From contig PYJC01000002.1 of the NCBI GenBank assembly GCA_003635255.1, positions 1 to 56,569 on the forward strand: DNA of 56,569 nucleotides. The letters are read 5' to 3'. Source of the stretch: Candidatus Poribacteria bacterium. GTDB lineage: Bacteria; Poribacteria; WGA-4E; WGA-3G. The notes under the pieces were generated by a model. That model was not told the origin of the DNA. It saw nothing but the letters and a program-made list of their open reading frames with translations, and ran no database searches. This document shows, in pieces, positions 51,393-56,569 of this stretch (its first letter is position 1; every line of letters starts with the position of its first letter). Both the position numbers and the translations under genes were made by a program.

Positions 51393-52874
51393 ATGAGCGA
51401 AATCAAAGATACACAACAGCATCCAAGGGTTGAAATAGCAGTTAAGAATTTCGGTCCCATTGCCGAAGCAAATATTGATCTGCGTCCGCTGACGGTATTT
51501 GTTGGCCCGAGCAATACGGGGAAGACCTATTTTGCTACGTTGGTGTATGCTTTGCATGGTGCTTTTAACGGTCTATCTGATTCGAGTCTCCTTTCTCCTG
51601 TCGAGTCTGGAATTATGGGCGTACTAAATCAACTTTTGAATGGTCTCGCTACGCCAAGGAAAAATATTCTGGAGGTACTCAACAAGTTAAGTATAGATGA
51701 GAGACCTTTTAAATTTTCGGATCTGTCTAAAGAAATGCGCCAGAAATTAGACGTTATTATTAAGGAGACAGATTTTTTTACGGAAAGATTGCAGGATGAA
51801 CTTAAAAATTGCTTTGATTTGAATTCCATTTCAGGATTAATGCGATTGACTGGAGAACAACTTAATGAAGTAACCTTTTTACTGAAGATCGGTGAAAAAG
51901 GTCGAGAATATTGGAATATCAAGATGCAGGCTTCGGAATCGGAGGTTAAGATAGATAATTCAGCTGCTCTGAATAACCCAACTTATGATGACATGGTTCT
52001 TCTTCCGAACGGATGGTCGGCTTTCGGAGAATTACTTGCTGATGATAATAGAGTTCGCATAGGAAGTCTTAGCCGTAGAAGAGACGAGGGCAGTCGATAT
52101 TACTTACCTGCTGCTCGGAGCGGAATAATGCAAGGCCATCGCATCATAGTAAGTTCACTTGTAACTCGTGCCACCCGAGTAGGATTGGAACGCTTTCCTG
52201 AAACTCCAACTTTATCAGGTATAATAGCTGACTTTATGGAAAAAATCATCCTTTACGATGATAAGAAAAGACCAAACGCTGAAATGATACACCTCGCTGA
52301 AACACTGGAAACCGAGGTACTTGTTGGACAGGTACGAGTGAAACTTTCAGCAAGTGGGTATCCGGACTTCCGCTACCTACCACAAGGTTCTAATGAAGAA
52401 ATTCGTCTCAGTCAATCTTCATCAATGGTATCTGAACTTGCCCCTCTTGTCCTATATCTTCGTGGTCTTGTGCAGCCGGGTGATACACTCATCATTGAAG
52501 AACCGGAAGCACACCTACATCCTGGTGCCCAAGCGGATATGGCAGTTATTCTTGCACGCTTGGTTCGTGCAGGTGTAAAAGTGATTATAACAACTCACAG
52601 CGATTGGATGCTTCAGGAAATCGGGAATCTGATACGCGTAGGAGAACTTGAGGAAGTTGGGGAGAAGGTTAACGAACTCCCGATTTCTCTTGAAAAAGAA
52701 GATGTTGGAGTCTGGCATTTTCAAAAGAATGGAGAGGTGGAAGAAATTCCTTACAATCGTATTGATGGCGTAGAACCTATGGAATATTTAGACGTGGCTG
52801 AAGATCTCTACAACCGTTCCGCACGTCTCCAAAATAGACTTGAAGCAACGAAAGGTGACAGCGAGCGTGAATGA
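51393..52874 (+). CDS. AAA/ABC-type ATPase (OLD-like ATPase without TOPRIM)
   Basis: 493 residues from the ATG at 51393, with AGAGGAA at proper distance; upstream ATGs at 51348 and 51387 are less well placed. KNFGPIAEANIDLRPLTVF leads into Walker A GPSNTGKT (about 38-45); later Walker B LIIEEPEAHLHPGAQ and ITTHSDWM. This is the AAA_15/AAA_21 group seen in many defence modules. No TOPRIM domain follows, so nuclease activity would come from the partner gene, which overlaps its stop by eight bases. Confidence 0.82.
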   Translation: MSEIKDTQQHPRVEIAVKNFGPIAEANIDLRPLTVFVGPSNTGKTYFATLVYALHGAFNGLSDSSLLSPVESGIMGVLNQLLNGLATPRKNILEVLNKLSIDERPFKFSDLSKEMRQKLDVIIKETDFFTERLQDELKNCFDLNSISGLMRLTGEQLNEVTFLLKIGEKGREYWNIKMQASESEVKIDNSAALNNPTYDDMVLLPNGWSAFGELLADDNRVRIGSLSRRRDEGSRYYLPAARSGIMQGHRIIVSSLVTRATRVGLERFPETPTLSGIIADFMEKIILYDDKKRPNAEMIHLAETLETEVLVGQVRVKLSASGYPDFRYLPQGSNEEIRLSQSSSMVSELAPLVLYLRGLVQPGDTLIIEEPEAHLHPGAQADMAVILARLVRAGVKVIITTHSDWMLQEIGNLIRVGELEEVGEKVNELPISLEKEDVGVWHFQKNGEVEEIPYNRIDGVEPMEYLDVAEDLYNRSARLQNRLEATKGDSERE

Positions 52875-53358
52875 GAGTAGGGTTCTTGGTGAATTCCGAA
52901 TGCTTTTCAATGAAAGTAGTCTGATCAATTCGTGTAGTGGAGAAGGATGCAACGTTGACATGGCTGAGGTGCCATCTGAACGGGTAGTTGTAAATCTGGA
53001 GCATGAATTTGACATGCGAGGAAGGACAGAAAAACGGTGTGATCGACTTCTCTTCTTTGTTCATCCTGTTGAAAGCAATCTTGTTGCAGCTGCGATCGAA
53101 CTCAAGCGTGGGAGAGCCGTTGAATCAGACGTAATTGAAAAGACGGAAAACAGTCTGAAATTTATTGCTCAAATTGCGCCAGTTTCAATCCGTGCACAAA
53201 TTATCTATACACCTGTTCTATTTGAAGGTCGAGGTGTTAAGTGGACGAATCCTAAAGGAGCAAAGCAACTGACAGTATTCGTCCACGGCAAGTGGTTGCA
53301 AATTCTGACAGGTCGTTGTGGCAGACCACGAAATTTGCCAGGCGTGCTGTTTGGATAA
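52867..53358 (+). CDS. PD-(D/E)XK nuclease-like partner of the ATPase
   Basis: About 163 residues from a GTG at 52867 overlapping the ATPase stop; GTG at 52855 or TTG at 52840 are alternatives. CDRLLFFV, then LVAAAIELKRG gives D-x(n)-E-x-K of the PD-(D/E)XK fold with the expected strand spacing, and the Glu in EFRMLFNE near the start could be the fourth residue. Family not recognised by name. ATPase plus separate nuclease is the general plan of Septu-like and similar modules, but with a different nuclease. Function inferred from context. Confidence 0.6.
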   Translation: MNESRVLGEFRMLFNESSLINSCSGEGCNVDMAEVPSERVVVNLEHEFDMRGRTEKRCDRLLFFVHPVESNLVAAAIELKRGRAVESDVIEKTENSLKFIAQIAPVSIRAQIIYTPVLFEGRGVKWTNPKGAKQLTVFVHGKWLQILTGRCGRPRNLPGVLFG

Positions 53359-53366
53359 GATTAACT

Positions 53367-54341
53367 TTAAGCGATAACCTCCTCAACCTGTCCCGTCTCC
53401 AACGAGCGGTTCGCAGCGAGGGTAACAGCAAGGCTCTTCACAGCATCAGCATAGGAGGAGAGCACCAGTCCCTGATCGTTTGCGTCAACCGCTTTGATGA
53501 ACTGCTCAACCTGTCGGAAATAACCGGCTTCCGTGCCAGTGTAGTCAACGCCTTCACCGCTAATCTGACCGCGCAATCCAGAATCGTGCGTGAGTTTGAG
53601 ATAGAGATCGTCACCGACGAGTTCAGTCGCGAAATTCTCGTGCGCGCGGGCGACACAGGTACTCGTAATACTCCCCACCGCACCGCTCTGAAATTTCAGG
53701 TTGCAGACGGTACACTCCTCAAAATCGGCGATCCCATCGGACACACCTTTGATACCGTAAGCCTGAACACTGTCAACATCACCGAGGAAGTAGCGGATGA
53801 GGTCAAAGACGTGCGTCGTCTGCTCTACCATCTGTCCGCGCGATACGTCATATTTCCCCCACCACGGGTGATTCGCACCCATCCTCGTGAGAAACCGCCC
53901 AATCCCCATTGTAAGTTTCTGATCGCCGACCAATTCCTTCGCTTTCGCCGTAATATCGCTATACCGCGCCATATAACCGACTTGATTGATAACGCCTGCG
54001 GAAGCAACTGCCTCGCGGGCACGGTTAGCAGTCTCCAAGTCTTGTGCAACGGGTTTGGCAACGAAAACTGCTGCACCAGCTGCTGCGGCATCGGCAACCT
54101 GTGTTGTGTGTGCACCGGGTGGGATACAGGTGAACACGACATCAGGTTTCTCCTTCTGTAGCATCTCAGTGTGGTCGGTATATGCAGTAGCATTTTCTTC
54201 AGTAGCGATCGATGCGGCACGTTCGGCGTTTATGTCACAGACCGCTGCAATCGGACGTTCAAGTTGATTAAGGCTTCGGCGGTAGCTTCCAGCAATACCA
54301 CCAACACCGATAAAAGCGATTTTCAAATTCTGTTGTTTCAC
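53367..54341 (-). CDS. Gfo/Idh/MocA family oxidoreductase
   Basis: 324 residues from a GTG with AAGGAG upstream. AFIGVGGIAGSY at 9-20 is the Rossmann motif; residues 95-97 AKP keep the catalytic Lys of the EKP motif; QVGYMARYSD near 140 and the C-terminal domain follow the family. NAD(P)-dependent oxidation of an unidentified sugar or polyol. It stops eight bases beyond the nuclease gene and is convergent with it, so it is not part of that module. Confidence 0.88.
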   Translation of the reverse strand: MKQQNLKIAFIGVGGIAGSYRRSLNQLERPIAAVCDINAERAASIATEENATAYTDHTEMLQKEKPDVVFTCIPPGAHTTQVADAAAAGAAVFVAKPVAQDLETANRAREAVASAGVINQVGYMARYSDITAKAKELVGDQKLTMGIGRFLTRMGANHPWWGKYDVSRGQMVEQTTHVFDLIRYFLGDVDSVQAYGIKGVSDGIADFEECTVCNLKFQSGAVGSITSTCVARAHENFATELVGDDLYLKLTHDSGLRGQISGEGVDYTGTEAGYFRQVEQFIKAVDANDQGLVLSSYADAVKSLAVTLAANRSLETGQVEEVIA

Positions 54342-54392
54342 GCTGTTTTTTCTCCTTAGTTTCCAACAAATTGACAGATTAACGGTGGATAC

Positions 54393-54703
54393 TCAGATGA
54401 GTTCTCGGATCTTATCCCGAAAATAACAGAAACTGGGTGACGCGTTTTTGTTTACGTTCATATATGGAGTAATTTTCTGTGCCCATTCTGATTTTTCTAT
54501 CCCAATCGCCCGATTGCCTTTCTTTTCTAATGCACTTAATCCACCTGTGAATACTGCATTAGCCAGAAGTTCCCACGTTCCACAAATTGAATCGTTTTGG
54601 TAACGACTAAGTACATTGTTTTTGGCTTTTGGGTAGGCTTTCTTGATAGCTGGAATGTCACCAATTCACCGGATTGATCCTCAACAAGTATTTCAAAGTG
54701 CAC
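54393..54703 (-). pseudogene. Broken DUF4276 gene, internal deletion
   Basis: From a GTG at 54703 with AGGTGA just upstream the frame reads VHFEILVEDQSGEL, the DUF4276 N-terminus. Then, in another frame, GDIPAIKKAYPKAKNNVLSR, GTWELLANAVF, EKSEWAQKITPYM, SPSFCYFRDKIRELI and a stop at 54393, the DUF4276 C-terminus. The middle ~100 residues are missing and the two parts are out of frame. GGTGA occurs on both sides of the junction (TCCGGTGA and TTGGTGAC). DUF4276 proteins normally accompany this ATPase type. Confidence 0.75.
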
Positions 54704-54706
54704 TTA

Positions 54707-55984
54707 TCACCTCGGATCAAAATAGTCACTATACCAGAGCCCACCTAACGGGAGCCCCTCCTCAACAAGGTTGTTTACAAGCGGATCTTCGTTTGCCCGA
54801 CGGATTTTGGAAAACCCGTCTTCTCCTTTTTCCAGAATCCAAACCTCTTTTGGATCTAATGCATCGACGAAATATGGTTGGTGTGTCGTAATAAAAACCT
54901 GTGATCCACCTTTGTGTCCAGTAGCGTGTTCACGAAATTCGGTGGCGAGCGTCTCCAAAAGTTTATGATATAACCCGTTTTCCGGTTCTTCGATGCAAAT
55001 AAAAGGTGGCGGTGTTGGATCTTCAATCAGTAGTAGATAAGCAAACACTTTGAGTGTGCCATCGGACATCTGTTGCGCATAAAATGGATCTTGAAATCCT
55101 TTATCGTTAAATCTGAGTAGTAATCTGCCATCACTCGTTTTTTCGGTATCAATTTGATCTATACCAGGGATTTTATCGGCGATTTTTTTTAGGATCGCGT
55201 GGAAACGCTGAGGATGTTCACGTTCCATGAATTGTACAACATTGCCGAGATTATCGCCGCGAGTATTGAGGTGTTCTTGAGGACCAGCGAGCGGCAATCT
55301 GCGCGCAGCGTCTGGTGTAAAGTAACTGAGATACCATCCCTCAATGAATCTGCGAAAAGCGGAGATTCTCGGATGCTGTTTCAAGGCACCAATTGTGGCA
55401 ATACCAAGTTTTCGAAGGTCATCCATTTCAATTTCCTCCGTTTCTCCAGATTCTCCATCTTCTATCAATGCCTTAAAAAGATCAAAATCCTCAGTGTCTT
55501 CAACAATCTGGAGTCCTACTTGTTCACCTTTCCATGCTACGCCACTACCGTTATTAAGAATTAAAAAAGAGAAGGGCCAACCACGTGTCTGTCCCTTTCG
55601 TCTTTGCCGGAAACGTTCTCGCAATACATAAGGCCGTCCAATCTTATCTGCAGCAATGGCAATTTGGTATGTAATCGGTCTGGCATTCCCGTGTTCTCTG
55701 TAGTACACGTCAAATTCAATAGGTTCTGTTGATCCTTGCGTTTGCATTTTCTCAAAACCACCGCGCCCCCGTGCATCACAGGCTTCTTCAACATTATTGA
55801 AATTAAGGGCATCAGCAAGGAAACCAAAAGCATCGAATAACGCACTCTTACCGACCCCATTTTTTCCGATTACCGCTGTCATTGGCGTGAGGGCTTCTTC
55901 TTTTGTTCTATCCCATAGACGACCCAGTGTTACATCCTTAAGAACTCCAAAATTTCTTACTCTGAAGCCTTCCAATGTTGCCAT
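54707..55984 (-). CDS. AAA_21-type ATPase (partner of DUF4276)
   Basis: 425 residues. IGKNGVGKSALFDAFGFLAD (Walker A, about 39-46), QMSDGTLKVFAYLLLIEDP (signature) and FICIEEPENGLYH (Walker B), then FITTHQPYFVDAL. This is the AAA_21 group found with DUF4276 in two-gene modules, often linked to defence or DNA damage. ATG at 55984; promoter at 56035-56063. Its stop is four bases before the GTG of the broken partner. The ATPase itself looks intact. Confidence 0.85.
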   Translation of the reverse strand: MATLEGFRVRNFGVLKDVTLGRLWDRTKEEALTPMTAVIGKNGVGKSALFDAFGFLADALNFNNVEEACDARGRGGFEKMQTQGSTEPIEFDVYYREHGNARPITYQIAIAADKIGRPYVLRERFRQRRKGQTRGWPFSFLILNNGSGVAWKGEQVGLQIVEDTEDFDLFKALIEDGESGETEEIEMDDLRKLGIATIGALKQHPRISAFRRFIEGWYLSYFTPDAARRLPLAGPQEHLNTRGDNLGNVVQFMEREHPQRFHAILKKIADKIPGIDQIDTEKTSDGRLLLRFNDKGFQDPFYAQQMSDGTLKVFAYLLLIEDPTPPPFICIEEPENGLYHKLLETLATEFREHATGHKGGSQVFITTHQPYFVDALDPKEVWILEKGEDGFSKIRRANEDPLVNNLVEEGLPLGGLWYSDYFDPR

Positions 55985-56034
55985 TTTGCAATCTCCATTT
56001 TCATTTCAGTGGATATCAAAACAACTCACCCTTC

Positions 56035-56063
56035 ATTATAGCACCTCTTGTGCTGTTTTGGAA
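56035..56063 (-). promoter_or_regulatory. Promoter for the AAA_21 ATPase
   Basis: On the minus strand TTCCAA (56063-56058), 17 bases ending GTGC, TATAAT (56040-56035). The -35 is weak but the extended -10 is strong. Confidence 0.5.
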
Positions 56064-56090
56064 GTGGAAATTTTTCAGTTGTAGTGGGTT

Positions 56091-56569
56091 CTAATCATCC
56101 GCAGGGACTGCGGCACCTAACAGGTCTTCATCTGAAACGATTTGGAACCGCGCCTCAGGATTTTTCAGGAAGAGTCCTCGTAAGTCAGTTGTGATGGCAT
56201 AGAGGGCAGGCATCACAAACAGCGTCATCGTAGTTGCGAGCGCAAGCCCGAAGATGATGGTATACGCCATCGGCATCCAGATAGGCGACTTGCCACCTAA
56301 CCCGATTGCCATCGGAATGAGTCCGAAAATCGTCGTCACCGTGGTGAGAACAATTGGGCGCAATCGGAGACTACTGCCTTTCAGAATAGCGTACCACTTG
56401 TTATTCCCCTTTTCTCGGTACTTGTTAATGAAGTCGATAAGCACAATTGAATCGTTCACCACAATCCCCGCGAGTGCAACGATACCAAACATAGCGACGA
56501 CGCTCAGTGTCGCATGCGAAAGTAGGAGGCCTACCATCGCACCGATCATACCAAACGGAACAGCAAACA
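56091..56569 (-). CDS. RND efflux transporter, C-terminal end (truncated by the window)
   Basis: The frame is open to the right edge, so the N-terminal part of the gene is outside. The visible ~160 residues include FAVPFGMIGAMVG, MFGIVALAGIVVNDSIVLID and LRLRPIVLTTVTTIFGLIPMA, standard parts of the last membrane domain of HAE1/AcrB or metal-type RND pumps, followed by TMTLFVMPALYAI. It ends with a short acidic cytoplasmic tail. Substrate unknown. It implies a two-membrane envelope. Confidence 0.9.
   Translation of the reverse strand, partial: FAVPFGMIGAMVGLLLSHATLSVVAMFGIVALAGIVVNDSIVLIDFINKYREKGNNKWYAILKGSSLRLRPIVLTTVTTIFGLIPMAIGLGGKSPIWMPMAYTIIFGLALATTMTLFVMPALYAITTDLRGLFLKNPEARFQIVSDEDLLGAAVPADD

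Noticed and set aside
1..56569. tRNA or rRNA genes
   Set aside because: I looked for TTCGA-containing T-arms with matching acceptor stems and for rRNA landmarks and found none; a tRNA scan would settle it.

Overview
The window reads as a stretch of chromosome from an uncultivated, probably Gram-negative bacterium. The best guess is Candidatus Poribacteria or a close relative. The basis is a combination rather than a marker gene: several Gfo/Idh/MocA dehydrogenases, a DUF6785/DUF6784-type membrane protein, a secreted WD40 protein ending in a dockerin-like pair of repeats and a NYPNPFNPE-type C-terminal domain, and an RND efflux gene and a heptose adenylyltransferase that imply an outer membrane. 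No rRNA or tRNA gene was seen, so the lineage is an inference. Many intergenic gaps carry short dispersed repeats.

Layout. 1-9.3 kb: the end of an ATP sulfurylase gene (sat), a membrane protein with a C-terminal lectin-like domain, endonuclease III, a large permease-like protein, a membrane-anchored protein, a PIN-type toxin-antitoxin pair and a Gfo/Idh/MocA oxidoreductase. 9.4-9.8 kb: a consensus promoter feeding a folded RNA that ends in the relic of a tnpB gene, so it looks like an omega-RNA without its nuclease. 9.8-17.6 kb: a leftward housekeeping run (SDR, J-domain protein, an extended IF-1, CinA N-domain protein, esterase, DUF1015, cysteine synthase, sugar-phosphate isomerase). 17.7-20.8 kb: molybdate transport modA-modB-(small membrane protein)-modC. 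20.9-25 kb: coaE and a 964-residue WD40 secreted protein, separated by nested repeats.

25.6-36.6 kb is an accessory region rich in defence-like genes: an SDR, a AAA ATPase fused to a PD-(D/E)XK domain, a AAA-TOPRIM (OLD/PARIS-like) protein followed at once by a nuclease-methyltransferase fusion, a TIR-like protein with a small basic partner, an AbiJ-like protein, and DUF433/DUF5615 toxin-antitoxin genes. 36.7-49 kb returns to metabolism: an oxidoreductase with a ferritin-like protein, a CDF zinc exporter, FmdB, a sugar-binding protein and permease, hisA, a degenerate EF-Tu-like protein, a trypsin-like protease with TPRs, hldE-C/rfaE2 and a GH88-like hydrolase. Three of these genes (permease, hisA, GH88) share a conserved 5' leader. 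50-51.3 kb is a gene-free tract with its own promoter and a series of stem-loops. 51.4-56 kb holds two more ATPase modules (one with a PD-(D/E)XK partner, one with a broken DUF4276 partner), an oxidoreductase and the end of an RND pump.

The strongest candidates for something new are the shared leader RNA, the TnpB-less omega-RNA-like locus, the structured tract at 50.1-50.5 kb, the AAA-TOPRIM plus nuclease-methylase operon, and the small G-rich element that has inserted into other repeats. All functions are from reading the sequence; nothing was searched or folded by computer.
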